NCBI RefSeq assembly: GCF_025770785.1
Contig: NZ_JANZLA010000005.1
Coordinates: 62,001-126,000, forward strand
DNA length: 64,000 nucleotides
Origin: Cellulomonas sp. SG140
GTDB taxonomy: Bacteria; Actinomycetota; Actinomycetes; Actinomycetales; Cellulomonadaceae
Direction of reading: 5' to 3'
Below the pieces are notes generated by a model, which ran no database searches, was not told the DNA's origin, and saw only the letters and a program-made list of their open reading frames with translations. This document shows, piece after piece, positions 35,665 to 43,527 of the stretch. How positions within the stretch are numbered: position 1 is the stretch's first letter; each line of letters begins with the position of its first letter. The position numbers and the translations under genes were made by a program.

Positions 35665-35772
35665 ATGTCCGGGCTCGAGATCTTCTTCGTCAGCCTGCTC
35701 GCCGTCACCACGCTGGCGATCGGGTGGTTCGCGGCGCTGTCCGTCTACAAGCTGTACCAGGGCCAGCGCTGA
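35665..35772 (+). CDS. 35-residue single-span membrane peptide
   Basis: The ORF encodes MSGLEIFFVSLLAVTTLAIG and then WFAALSVYKLYQGQR: one hydrophobic span of about 22 residues with a positively charged C-terminal tail, so the C-terminus should be cytoplasmic. The TACGAT hexamer six bases before the ATG, the coding bias and the clean membrane topology support a real gene. It resembles small membrane proteins of respiratory complexes or regulators in form only. The nitrobindin-like gene begins 65 bases downstream with its own ribosome-binding site. Confidence 0.7.
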   Translation: MSGLEIFFVSLLAVTTLAIGWFAALSVYKLYQGQR

Positions 35773-35837
35773 CCAGGCCCTGACCGGGACGCCCGCGTCC
35801 CACGTCCGCACCGACCGCCGTCCGTCAGGGAGGCACC

Positions 35838-36452
35838 ATGCCCTTCGTGCTGCCTGAGGGTCTGGCACCCGAGGTCTACCCGCTCGCGTGGCTGGTGGGC
35901 CGCTGGCGCGGTGAGGGCGTGCTCGCCTACCCCGGTGTCGAGGAGGCGGCGTTCACGCAGGAGCTCGAGGTCACCAGCGACGGCGGGCCGTACCTGGCCT
36001 ACCGGTCGAGCATCCGGCTGGTGGTGGCACCTGACGACCTGACGGCGCTGGAGACGACGCCGGAGCCCGCAGGGGACGAGCCGACCGCAGCCCCGGACGC
36101 GCCGCCCAGCACGCCGGCGGAGCACACCGGGCCGGTGTGGTCGTCGGAGGTCGGGTACTGGCGCGTGCCGCCGGAGCCGTCGGTCGAGCTGGCCGAGGGG
36201 CAGCACCCGGTGGAGCAGCTGGTGGCCGACCCGTCCGGGCACGTGGCCGTGTACGTGGGTGCTGTCGGCAACGGGCGGATCGACCTGGTCAGCGACCTGG
36301 TGGCGCGTACGGCGACCGGTGCCGAGGTGTCCGCCGGACGGCGGCTGTACGGCCTGGTGCACGGCGAGCTGATGTGGGCGCACGACCTTGCGGCGTTCGG
36401 CCAGCCGCTGCAGTCGTACTCCTCCGGCCGGCTGACCCGCGTGGAGGACTGA
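35838..36452 (+). CDS. FABP-family (nitrobindin-like) heme-binding protein
   Basis: A 204-residue beta-barrel of the DUF1794/nitrobindin family. PLAWLVGRWRGEGVLAYPGVEEAAFTQELEV is the family start; then SEVGYWRVPPEP, the heme-side LVSDLVARTATGAEVSAGRRLYGLVHGELMWAHDLAAFGQPLQSY, with the candidate heme-ligating His in MWAHDLAA. An acidic Ala/Pro-rich insert (residues about 72-95) is unusual. Homologues bind heme and convert peroxynitrite to nitrate. ATG follows GGGAGG. The ygfZ gene starts three bases after the stop. Confidence 0.88.
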   Translation: MPFVLPEGLAPEVYPLAWLVGRWRGEGVLAYPGVEEAAFTQELEVTSDGGPYLAYRSSIRLVVAPDDLTALETTPEPAGDEPTAAPDAPPSTPAEHTGPVWSSEVGYWRVPPEPSVELAEGQHPVEQLVADPSGHVAVYVGAVGNGRIDLVSDLVARTATGAEVSAGRRLYGLVHGELMWAHDLAAFGQPLQSYSSGRLTRVED

Positions 36453-36455
36453 GCG

Positions 36456-37637
36456 ATGACGGACCAGCTGCCCGCGGTGCAGACCCCGGGCGGTGCCCCC
36501 GACCGGACGACGGCCGCGGCGCCCCGGCACCGCAGCCCGCTGCTCGACCGCCACGGTGCCGTCCCGGCGGCCGGTGCGGACGCCGGGGTCGCGTGGCACT
36601 ACGGCGACCCGGTCGCCGAGCAGCGTGCGCTCGAGCGCGGCGGTGCCGTGGTGGACATGTCGCACGTGGGCGTGCTGCGGGTCGCGGGGCCGGACCGGCT
36701 GAGCTGGTTGCACTCCATCACCTCGCAGGACGTGGAGCACCTCGCACCGCGCACCTCGACCGAGCTGCTGGTGCTGGACCCCCAGGGGCACGTGGAGCAC
36801 GCCGCCGGCGTGGTGGACGACGGCGAGGCCACCTGGCTGATCACCGAGACGCCCGTCGAGCTGGCCGCGTGGCTGGACCGGATGCGCTTCATGCTCCGCG
36901 TCGAGGTCGCCGACGTGACCGACGAGTGGGTGGTGATCGGTGAACCGGTCGACGCGGAGGGCCACGCGGACGAGCCGCTGACGTGGCGGGACCCGTGGCC
37001 GCACGTCGCGGCGGGCGGCACCCGGTACGGACCGCCCGACGACGAGCACCCCGGTGCCGAGCGGCCCTGGCGGCTGGTGCTCGTGCCGCGGGAGCGGCTG
37101 GCCGACGAGGTGGCGGTCCGCGAGGCCGCCGGCGCGGTGCTGGCCGGTACGTGGGCCACCGAGGCGGTGCGGGTGGCGGCCTGGCGGCCGCGGTTCTCGC
37201 ACGAGGTGGACCACCGCACCATCCCGCACGAGCTCGACTGGCTGCGCACGGCGGTGCACCTGCACAAGGGCTGCTACCGGGGCCAGGAGACCGTGGCCCG
37301 GGTGCACAACCTCGGCCGTCCGCCGCGGCGGCTGGTGATGCTGCACCTCGACGGGTCCGGCCACCTGCTGCCGGAGGCCGGTGCCGTGGTCCGCACCGTG
37401 GACGGCCGTGAGGTGGGGACCATCACCACCGTGGCCCGGCACCAGGAGCTGGGGCCCGTGGCGCTCGCGGTGGTGAAGCGGTCCGTGCCCGCGGACGACG
37501 AGCTGCGGGTGGACGGCCCGGCCGAGCCCGTGGCCGCCGCGCAGGAGCAGGTGGTGCCCGGCGACGGTGTCTCGGTGGACCGTCCGGCCCCGCGCGGGCC
37601 GGTGGCCCGAGGTCTCGGCCCGCACGTCTCGCTGTGA
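36456..37637 (+). CDS. ygfZ: Folate-binding protein YgfZ
   Basis: A 393-residue protein of the GcvT-like fold. GGAVVDMSHVGVLRVAGPDRLSWLHSITSQDVEHL is the N-terminal aminomethyltransferase-like part; the diagnostic motif is HKGCYRGQETVARVHNLGRPPRRL (K-G-C-Y-x-G-Q-E), containing the redox Cys. YgfZ binds folate and assists iron-sulfur proteins. The stop overlaps the GTG of the FUSC gene (GTGA). Pairing with the nitrobindin-like gene is common in actinobacteria. Confidence 0.94.
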   Translation: MTDQLPAVQTPGGAPDRTTAAAPRHRSPLLDRHGAVPAAGADAGVAWHYGDPVAEQRALERGGAVVDMSHVGVLRVAGPDRLSWLHSITSQDVEHLAPRTSTELLVLDPQGHVEHAAGVVDDGEATWLITETPVELAAWLDRMRFMLRVEVADVTDEWVVIGEPVDAEGHADEPLTWRDPWPHVAAGGTRYGPPDDEHPGAERPWRLVLVPRERLADEVAVREAAGAVLAGTWATEAVRVAAWRPRFSHEVDHRTIPHELDWLRTAVHLHKGCYRGQETVARVHNLGRPPRRLVMLHLDGSGHLLPEAGAVVRTVDGREVGTITTVARHQELGPVALAVVKRSVPADDELRVDGPAEPVAAAQEQVVPGDGVSVDRPAPRGPVARGLGPHVSL

Positions 37638-38770
37638 CCGAGGCGGCCGCGGGACCGGCGCGGCCGGCCCGGACCGGGCGGCGGGCGGGACTGCGGGACC
37701 TGCGGGTGACGGCCGAGGTGCGCGCCCGCCAGGGCTGGGCCCGGGTGCACGCGTCCTGGTTCTGGATCCTGCAGGCCGCCGTCGCCGGCACCATCGCGTA
37801 CGCCGTGGCCTTCTACGCCTTCGGCCACACGCACCCCTTCTTCGCCCCCGTCAGTACGTGGGTGGCCCTGGGCTTCTCGCGGGACCGGTCGACGCGGCGG
37901 GTGGCCGAGCTGGCGGTCGGCGTGGCGCTCGGGGTCGGGTTCGGCGAGCTGATGGTGCGGCTGATCGGCTCCGGCATCTGGCAGATGGGCGTGGTGCTGG
38001 CGGTGTCCGCCCTGGTGGGACGGTTCGTCGACCGGGCGCCGCTGATCACCACGCAGGCCGGGGTGCAGGCGATCGTCATCATGACCCTGCCGGCGCTGAC
38101 GGGCGGACCTTTCGGCCGGTGGGTGGACGCGGTGGTCGGCGGCGTGATCGGCCTGGTCGTCGTGGTGCTCACCCCGACGGACCCCCGCCGGCACCTGCAC
38201 CGGCAGGCCCGTGCGGCCACCGAGGAGCTCGCCGGGATGCTGCACACCCTGGCCAGAGGCCTGCGCACCGGCACGGTGGCCGACGTGGAGGACGCGCTGC
38301 TGCGCGGTCGCACGTCGCAGCCGGCGCTCGACGAGTGGCGCGAGTCCGCCGGGACCGCCCGTGACCTGGCCCGCGTGTCCCCGGCCGCCTGGCGGCACCG
38401 GGACGAGCTGACCCGGTCCGTGTCCGCCGCGGTGCTGCTGGACCGGGCGGTGCGCAACGCGCGGGTGCTGATCCGCCGGGCGGTCACCGCCGTCGAGGAC
38501 GGGCAGCGCACCGAGCTCGCCGCCGAGCTGCTCGAGGAGGTGGCGCGTGCGGCCGACGCGCTGGCCGAGGCGTTCGGCGCCGGCCGTGACCCGGCCCGCG
38601 CCCGTGCGGCGCTCCGCGCGGTGGCCGAGCGGCTGGACCCGTACGCCATGGGCTCGGACGACTGGCAGGCGCAGAGCCTGGTGCTGCTGGCCCGGTCGCT
38701 CGTCGTCGACCTGCTGGAGGCCGCCGGGACCGACCCGGCCGAGGCGCGGGCCGTCCTGCCGGAGCTGTAG
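37634..38770 (+). CDS. FUSC family membrane protein
   Basis: A 378-residue protein. The N-terminal half has six predicted spans in the fusaric-acid-resistance-like pattern: SWFWILQAAVAGTIAYAVAFYAFG, HPFFAPVSTWVALGFSRDRSTRR, AELAVGVALGVGFGELMV, LITTQAGVQAIVIMTL, RWVDAVVGGVIGLVVVVLTP. The second half is a cytoplasmic helical domain. Members are inner-membrane components of aromatic acid or lipid efflux. The start overlaps the ygfZ stop. Confidence 0.87.
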   Translation: MTEAAAGPARPARTGRRAGLRDLRVTAEVRARQGWARVHASWFWILQAAVAGTIAYAVAFYAFGHTHPFFAPVSTWVALGFSRDRSTRRVAELAVGVALGVGFGELMVRLIGSGIWQMGVVLAVSALVGRFVDRAPLITTQAGVQAIVIMTLPALTGGPFGRWVDAVVGGVIGLVVVVLTPTDPRRHLHRQARAATEELAGMLHTLARGLRTGTVADVEDALLRGRTSQPALDEWRESAGTARDLARVSPAAWRHRDELTRSVSAAVLLDRAVRNARVLIRRAVTAVEDGQRTELAAELLEEVARAADALAEAFGAGRDPARARAALRAVAERLDPYAMGSDDWQAQSLVLLARSLVVDLLEAAGTDPAEARAVLPEL

Positions 38771-38800
38771 GGCGGCACGGGGTGGTGTCGACCGGCACCG

Positions 38801-38806
38801 TAGGCT
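38801..38806 (+). promoter_or_regulatory. -10 element giving a leaderless DUF2516-dtd mRNA
   Basis: TAGGCT ends six bases before the GTG at 38813. Confidence 0.6.
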
Positions 38807-38812
38807 CGGCCC

Positions 38813-39154
38813 GTGACAGCCATCGGCACCGTGCAGGCCGGCCTCTTCCTCGTCTTCTTCGTGGCGATCCTCGCGCTGACCGTCTGGGCGCTGGTCGACT
38901 GCCTGACCCGTCCGGCCCGGGCCTTCCCCGCCGCGGACAAGCGGACCCGGCCGTTCTGGGCAGGCATCCTGACGGCCGCCGTCGTGGTGGCCTTCCTCGC
39001 GGTGCCCCTCGGGTTCGCACCGAGCAGCTTCTTCCAGTTCCTCGCGCTGCTCGCCGCCGTGGCGGCCGTCGTGTACCTGGTGGACGTCCGGCCCGCGGTG
39101 CGGCCGTACTCCGGTCGCGGGCCGCGCGGCGGCCCGTCCCGCGGGGGCTGGTGA
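38813..39154 (+). CDS. DUF2516 membrane protein
   Basis: A 113-residue protein with three spans (QAGLFLVFFVAILALTVWALVDCL, FWAGILTAAVVVAFLAVPLG, FFQFLALLAAVAAVVYLVDVRP) and the RPARAFPAADKRTRPFW loop typical of DUF2516, an actinobacterial family of unknown function. The GTG start is set by a TAGGCT hexamer six bases upstream. dtd follows three bases after the stop, so the two are co-transcribed. Confidence 0.88.
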   Translation: MTAIGTVQAGLFLVFFVAILALTVWALVDCLTRPARAFPAADKRTRPFWAGILTAAVVVAFLAVPLGFAPSSFFQFLALLAAVAAVVYLVDVRPAVRPYSGRGPRGGPSRGGW

Positions 39155-39157
39155 CGC

Positions 39158-39601
39158 GTGCGCGCGGTGGTGCAGCGGGTGACGCGCGCCCGCGTGACGG
39201 TGGGCGGCGAGGTGGTCGCCGCGATCGACGAGCCGGGGCTGGTGGTGCTGGCCGGCGTCACGCCCGGTGACGGCCCCGCGCAGGTGGACCTGATCGCCCG
39301 GAAGGTGGCGGACCTGCGCATCCTGCGCGACGAGCGGTCGGCAGCCGAGGTGGGGGCGCCGGTGCTGGTGGTCAGCCAGTTCACGCTGTACGCCGACACC
39401 CGCAAGGGCCGACGGCCGACGTGGAACGCCGCGGCGCCGGGGCCGGTGGCCGAGCCGGTGGTGGACTCGCTGGTCGCGGCGCTGCGAGAGCGCGGGCTGC
39501 GGGTGGGCACCGGGGTGTTCGGTGCGGACATGGCCGTGGAGCTGGTGAACGACGGGCCCGTGACGATCCTGCTGGAGTCCGAGCCGACGAGGCCGTCATG
39601 A
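39158..39601 (+). CDS. dtd: D-aminoacyl-tRNA deacylase
   Basis: A 147-residue enzyme that removes D-amino acids from mischarged tRNA. Signatures are [52 protein letters not shown] (S-Q-F-T-L) and [21 protein letters not shown] (the cross-subunit Gly-cis-Pro motif normally reads NxGPVT; here NDGPVT). It acts as a homodimer. The first 16 bases after the stop lead into a repeated hairpin. Confidence 0.95.
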   Translation: MRAVVQRVTRARVTVGGEVVAAIDEPGLVVLAGVTPGDGPAQVDLIARKVADLRILRDERSAAEVGAPVLVVSQFTLYADTRKGRRPTWNAAAPGPVAEPVVDSLVAALRERGLRVGTGVFGADMAVELVNDGPVTILLESEPTRPS

Positions 39602-39617
39602 GTCCGGACATGAGGAA

Positions 39618-39648
39618 AGGCCCCTCGGAGTAAGCGTCCGGGGGGCCT
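39618..39648. repeat. Repeated hairpin, copy 1 (after dtd)
   Basis: AGGCCCCTCGGA and TCCGGGGGGCCT pair (one G-U) around a GTAAGCG loop. A second copy at 40142-40172 differs at one base. The position 16 bases after dtd suggests it works as terminator. Confidence 0.7.
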
Positions 39649-39995
39649 CCCTCTGATCGCAGGTCCCTTGGCTCATCGGTCACCCGATGGGGACGCCGCT
39701 GCGACGCTGCGGCTCCGTCCCGCTGCGACGGGATCCGGCGAACCGGTCCACCGCGAACGGGACGACTGCGATCGACCGCCCGGTCCGTGATGGCCCTCGC
39801 GTCGTCGCCGCGAGTCGTCGGGTTTCCCCGCCGATCTGGCCGTCCGTTCTCCGGTCGGTCCGATCCTCGACGACCTGTCCCCGTCGGTGGGATCTCCCCG
39901 GGGGGAGTCTCTCTCCGTCGGTTCTCGGTGCCGAGGCCGATGAGTGATTTCTAGTCGCGCCTTGACGGGCCCACAAGGGGTTCTGGAGAGCAACT

Positions 39996-40084
39996 TTGTG
40001 CACAGTTGACCTCACAGCTCTGTGCACAGGACGACCTGCGACAACGCTGGTCAGGCACAGGCCTGTGGACGGAATTTGTGGACA
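39996..40084. promoter_or_regulatory. Cluster of four DnaA-box-like 9-mers
   Basis: TTGTGCACA (39996-40004), CTGTGCACAG (40020-40029, palindromic), CCTGTGGACGG (40062-40072) and TTTGTGGACAG (40075-40085) each lie one or two mismatches from the actinobacterial DnaA box TTGTCCACA on one strand or the other. Four in 90 bases of non-coding DNA is unusual. No dnaA, dnaN or gyr genes are near, so this is not the usual oriC context. Confidence 0.4.
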
Positions 40085-40122
40085 GTTCGCGTGTCGTTCA
40101 CCCGGTCGGCGGCAGGCCGTCC

Positions 40123-40641
40123 CTAGCCTTGGTCCCGGTACAGGCCCCTCGGAGTAAGCGTCCGAGGGGCCTCGCCATGTCCGGGCACCGTCGCCGCCCG
40201 CATCGTCCTTGCTCCCCACCACGCCACGCGTGCCAGCACGGCCGCCGTGGGCAGCTCGACCAGCACGGCCATCGCGACCGCCTGCCACAGCTCCACCCGC
40301 GTGGTGGACGTCATCACGTCGAACCACGCGTCGAGCACGAAGAGCGGGACGCTCACCGCGGCGCTGAACGCCGACACCCAGTGGCCACGGCGCAGCGCGA
40401 CACCGGTCACCAGCAGCCCCAGCACCTCCAGCGAGTCGACCATCACCCAGGTCAGCTGCCAGCTGCCCAGCCCGGTCCACGCCGCCGACCAGGACTGCCG
40501 CAGAGCGGACGGCGGGAGCGAGCTGCCCAACCAGCACGCCCACGCGGAGAGGGCGGCGGCCCCCATGACGAGCAGGGCCCCGGTGCGCCGGACGGCCGAC
40601 GGGGCGACGTCGGGTCCGAGCGGGGCGGCGGTGCGGGGCAC
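40123..40641 (-). CDS. Four-span membrane protein of unknown function
   Basis: A 172-residue protein with four predicted spans: TGALLVMGAAALSAWACWLG, WQLTWVMVDSLEVLGLLVTGVAL, WVSAFSAAVSVPLFVLDAWFDVM, LWQAVAMAVLVELPTAAVLARVAWW. The WFDVMTSTTRVELWQA segment resembles membrane proteins common in actinobacteria, without an assigned function. Its start is uncertain: GTG at 40639-40641 is the best spaced from AGGTGAGG; a GTG three codons upstream is possible. Oddly, its last 14 codons read through the second copy of the hairpin repeat, so the natural end may be earlier. Confidence 0.65.
   Translation of the reverse strand: MPRTAAPLGPDVAPSAVRRTGALLVMGAAALSAWACWLGSSLPPSALRQSWSAAWTGLGSWQLTWVMVDSLEVLGLLVTGVALRRGHWVSAFSAAVSVPLFVLDAWFDVMTSTTRVELWQAVAMAVLVELPTAAVLARVAWWGARTMRAATVPGHGEAPRTLTPRGLYRDQG
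40142..40172. repeat. Repeated hairpin, copy 2
   Basis: AGGCCCCTCGGA and TCCGAGGGGCCT pair perfectly (12 bp) around GTAAGCG. The 31-base unit differs from copy 1 only by A for G in the right arm. It lies inside the 3' end of the ORF at 40123-40641. Confidence 0.75.
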
Positions 40642-40798
40642 GTCGTCCACCCTCACCTGCAGCCGACGACGGCGGAATCGGGGTGTCCCCCGATCGCACC
40701 CCGGATCCTCCGCCCCCCGTCTCAGGGGGCGGACCCCCGGAGCGGGTCGGCCGGTGCCGGCGGCGGGCGGTGCGGATGACCGACGGCGCCGGACGGGC

Positions 40799-40804
40799 GA
40801 CGAT
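40799..40804 (+). promoter_or_regulatory. -10 element giving a leaderless macrodomain mRNA
   Basis: GACGAT ends six bases before the GTG at 40811. Confidence 0.5.
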
Positions 40805-40810
40805 GGGCGG

Positions 40811-41332
40811 GTGCAGCTCGAAGCGGTCCGCGGCGACATCACCACCGAGCACGTCGACGCGATCGTGAACGCGGCGAACTCGTCGCTGCTGGGCGGCGGC
40901 GGTGTCGACGGTGCGATCCACGCCGCGGCGGGTCCGCGGCTGCTCGCCGCGTGCCGCGAGCTGCGGGCCACCACCCTGCCGAAGGGCCTGCCGGTGGGTG
41001 ACGCCGTCGCCACACCAGGCTTCGACCTGCCGGCGCGGTGGGTGGTGCACACCGTCGGTCCCAACCGGCACGCCGGTCAGGACGACCCGGAGCTGCTGGC
41101 GTCGTGCTTCCGCCGCTCGCTCGACGTCGCGGCGGAGGTCGGGGCGCGCAGCGTCGCGTTCCCGGCGGTGAGCGCCGGGGTGTACGGCTGGGACGTGACG
41201 CAGGTGGCCCGGGTGGCGGTGGCGACCGTGCGGGAGTGGGGCCGGACGCACCAGGGCGGTCCGGAGACGGTGCGGTTCGTGCTGTGGAACGACGCGGCGT
41301 TCCGCGCGTTCGCCGCCGCGCTGGAGGGCTGA
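40811..41332 (+). CDS. Macrodomain protein (O-acetyl-ADP-ribose deacetylase type)
   Basis: A 173-residue stand-alone MacroD-type macrodomain: LEAVRGDITTEHVDAIVNAANSSLLGGGGVDGAIHAAAG holds the catalytic Asn and the VDGAIH Asp of the MacroD subclass; LPKGLPVGDAVATPG, VVHTVGP, and SVAFPAVSAGVYGWD (phosphate loop) follow. Known relatives remove ADP-ribose or deacetylate O-acetyl-ADP-ribose, the by-product of sirtuins; a Sir2 gene lies 5.4 kb downstream. The GTG start is set by a GACGAT hexamer. Confidence 0.92.
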   Translation: MQLEAVRGDITTEHVDAIVNAANSSLLGGGGVDGAIHAAAGPRLLAACRELRATTLPKGLPVGDAVATPGFDLPARWVVHTVGPNRHAGQDDPELLASCFRRSLDVAAEVGARSVAFPAVSAGVYGWDVTQVARVAVATVREWGRTHQGGPETVRFVLWNDAAFRAFAAALEG

Positions 41333-41358
41333 GCTCGGCAGCCGTCGCCGTCCCGCGG

Positions 41359-42408
41359 TCAGCCCCGGAGCGCCTCCACGGCGGCCGCGACGTCGTCGTC
41401 GTCGTTCCAGACGTGGAAGGACAGGCGGGCGCAACCCCCTCGCGCCGCCGCTCGTAGTCCCGCCCGTACCAGCCGGGCGCCCGCGGACCCGTCCGGGTCC
41501 GGCAGGGAGACGATGGCGCTGCCGGCCGGGTCGAGGTCCAGGCCGGCGCGCAGCCCGTCCGCGAGCGCGACGTCGTGGCGGCGGACGGCGTCGGGCGCCG
41601 GTCCGGCCAGCTCGTCGGCGAACGCCTCGAGGGCGGGGGTCGCACCGAGCCAGCACAGCCACGCCGGGGACAGGTCGAAGCGCCGGGAGTCGTCCGCCAG
41701 GCGCAGGTCGTGGCCGTAGACGGAGGACCAGACGTCGGCACCGGCGTACCAGTTGGCGTGCACGGGCTGCAGCCGGTCGCGGGCCCGCGGGCCGGCGGTG
41801 AGGAACGTCACGCCGCGCGGCGCGCAGAGCCACTTGTAGGCGCTGGTCACCGTGACGTCGAAGCGACCGGCGTCCACCGGCAGCCAGCCGGCCGCCTGGG
41901 TCAGGTCGACGACGGTCAGCGCGCCGACCCGGTGGGCGGCCTCCATCACGGCGTCGGTGTCGGCGACCGCGCCGTCGTGCGATTGGACCAGGGAGAACGC
42001 CACGACGTCGGTCCCGGTGCCGATCCGGTCGGCCAGCTCGGCGAGCGGCACGGCGCGCACCCGCAGGTCCGTGCGGACGAGGAACGGGTAGGTGACGGAC
42101 GTGAAGTCGCCCTCGACCGTCAGCACCTCCGCCCCCGCGGGCAGGCTGGTGGCGACCATGCCGACCAGGGCGGCGGTCTGCGCCGCCACCGCGACATCGG
42201 CCGTGGGGACCCCGACGATCCGGGCGAACGCCGCGCGGCTGGCGGCGACCGCGGCGTCGTAGTCGGCGAGGTCGTGCTCGGCACGGCTCCAGCGCTCGAC
42301 ACCGTCGACCAGCGCGGAGACCGTGCCGGCGACGGGCAGCCCGCACGTGGCGGCGTTCAGGTACCCGCGGGTCGGCGCGAAGCGCGTGCGGAGGGTGTCG
42401 AGCGTCAT
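41359..42408 (-). CDS. Class V aminotransferase-fold PLP enzyme
   Basis: A 349-residue PLP enzyme of the cysteine desulfurase/EgtE-like group: GYLNAATCGLPV, VAVAAQTAALVGMVATSLPAGAEVLTVEGDF, HDGAVADTDAVMEAAHRVGALTVVDLTQAAGWLPVD (Asp for the PLP ring N), and SAYKWLCAPRGVTFL with the Schiff-base Lys. The C-terminal end is ARLSFHVWNDDDDV. A catalytic Cys loop of cysteine desulfurases is not seen. It is divergent from a LysR gene, with about 85 bases between starts, and is probably its target. Confidence 0.88.
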   Translation of the reverse strand: MTLDTLRTRFAPTRGYLNAATCGLPVAGTVSALVDGVERWSRAEHDLADYDAAVAASRAAFARIVGVPTADVAVAAQTAALVGMVATSLPAGAEVLTVEGDFTSVTYPFLVRTDLRVRAVPLAELADRIGTGTDVVAFSLVQSHDGAVADTDAVMEAAHRVGALTVVDLTQAAGWLPVDAGRFDVTVTSAYKWLCAPRGVTFLTAGPRARDRLQPVHANWYAGADVWSSVYGHDLRLADDSRRFDLSPAWLCWLGATPALEAFADELAGPAPDAVRRHDVALADGLRAGLDLDPAGSAIVSLPDPDGSAGARLVRAGLRAAARGGCARLSFHVWNDDDDVAAAVEALRG

Positions 42409-42478
42409 GACGACGAGCGTCCCGGGCACCGTGGCATCACACAACGGCGAATTCGGCCCCGAGGCCATCCATTCTCGT

Positions 42479-42484
42479 TATGCT
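42479..42484 (+). promoter_or_regulatory. -10 element of the LysR gene
   Basis: TATGCT lies eight bases before the ATG at 42493; there is no Shine-Dalgarno sequence, so the leader is absent or two bases long. Confidence 0.5.
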
Positions 42485-42492
42485 TCCGCGCC

Positions 42493-43527
42493 ATGGGGAG
42501 ACTGGAAGGGCGTGGTGCCGCCGCGGTGGCCGGCGACGAGGGGGAGACGGTCGGCGCCCTCGCCGGGCTCGACGTCGGCGGTCTGCGGCTGCTGCAGGCG
42601 ATCGCCGAGCACGGCACCCTGACCGCGGCGGCGGCGGTGCTGGGGACCAGCCAGCCGGCGGTGTCCCAGCACGTCCGGCGCCTGGAGCGCCGCCTCGGCA
42701 CGGCGCTGCTCGACCGGTCCGGCAGGCGCGTGCGGCTCACCGAGGCCGGAGCGGTGCTGGCGGCGCACGGTCGGACCGTGAACGCGGCGGTCCGCGCGGC
42801 GGCCGCGCAGGTCACGGCGCTGACCGGGTTGCGTGCCGGGGTGGTGCGGGTGGTCGCGTTCCCGTCGTCGTCGGCCACGCTGGTGCCGCTCGCGCTCGCC
42901 CGGCTGCGCCGCGAGCATCCCGGGCTGACGGTGACGCTGGACGAGGCCGAACCGCCCGAGGCGCTCGCCCGGCTGCGTGCCGGCACGTGCGACGTCGCGG
43001 TCACGTTCGCGTACGCGGAGAGCGGCTCGACGGCCACCCCGGGTCTCGTGGGGCACGCCGGGGCGGACGCCGCCCGGGACGCGGAGCTGTCCGGGCTCGT
43101 CGCGCGGCACCTGCTCGACGACCCGACGCTCGCCGTGCTCCCCGCGGACCACCCGCGCGCCGACGACCCGCACCTGCAGCTGTCCGACCTGGCGGACGAG
43201 ACCTGGATCGCCGGCTGCCCCCAGTGCCGGGGACACCTGCTGCACTCCGCCGCCGCGTGCGGGTTCGCTCCCGAGATCGCGTACGCGACGGACGACTACG
43301 TCGCCGTGCTGTCCCTGGTCGCCGCCGGGCTCGGCGTCGCGCTGCTGCCGCGGCTGGTGCGCCAGACGGGGCAGCGGCACCCGGGCGTCGTGCTGCGGCC
43401 GGCCGCCGGCACGTCCGCCCGCCGGGTCTACGCCGTGACCACGCCGGACCTGATCCGTGTCCCGGCGGTCGCCGCGACCCTCGACGCGCTCGCGGCCGCC
43501 GCCCCGGCCGCAGCAGTCAGCGGCTGA
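42493..43527 (+). CDS. LysR-family transcriptional regulator
   Basis: A 344-residue regulator. The HTH is LRLLQAIAEHGTLTAAAAVLGTSQPAVSQHVRRLERRLGTALLDRSGRRVRLTEAG in parts, starting near residue 31 after an unusual 30-residue acidic N-terminal tail. The effector domain spans residues about 118-320 (AGVVRVVAFPSSSATLVPLALARLRREHPG; LLDDPTLAVLPADHPRAD; two Cys in AGCPQCRGH). It is divergent from the aminotransferase gene. Its 3' end overlaps the convergent HAD gene by 11 bases. Confidence 0.9.
   Translation: MGRLEGRGAAAVAGDEGETVGALAGLDVGGLRLLQAIAEHGTLTAAAAVLGTSQPAVSQHVRRLERRLGTALLDRSGRRVRLTEAGAVLAAHGRTVNAAVRAAAAQVTALTGLRAGVVRVVAFPSSSATLVPLALARLRREHPGLTVTLDEAEPPEALARLRAGTCDVAVTFAYAESGSTATPGLVGHAGADAARDAELSGLVARHLLDDPTLAVLPADHPRADDPHLQLSDLADETWIAGCPQCRGHLLHSAAACGFAPEIAYATDDYVAVLSLVAAGLGVALLPRLVRQTGQRHPGVVLRPAAGTSARRVYAVTTPDLIRVPAVAATLDALAAAAPAAAVSG

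Larger units (their letters stand above)
39602..40122. other. 520-bp non-coding region between dtd and a convergent gene
   Basis: Composition here is less GC-biased than the surroundings and no open frame looks coding. It contains the first copy of a hairpin repeat (39618-39648), a palindrome GGGATCTCCCCGGGGGGAG area, and, near its right end, four DnaA-box-like sites (39996-40084). I see no tRNA or known RNA family. Confidence 0.6.

Noticed and set aside
39673-39993. Small ORFs in the 520-bp gap after dtd
   Set aside because: The frames on both strands are Arg/Ser/Pro-rich, lack ribosome-binding sites or -10 geometry, and show no family pattern.
39996-40084. Chromosomal origin of replication
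   Set aside because: The DnaA-like sites are imperfect and no dnaA, dnaN, recF or gyr genes flank them. The region is kept as a putative DnaA-binding cluster only.
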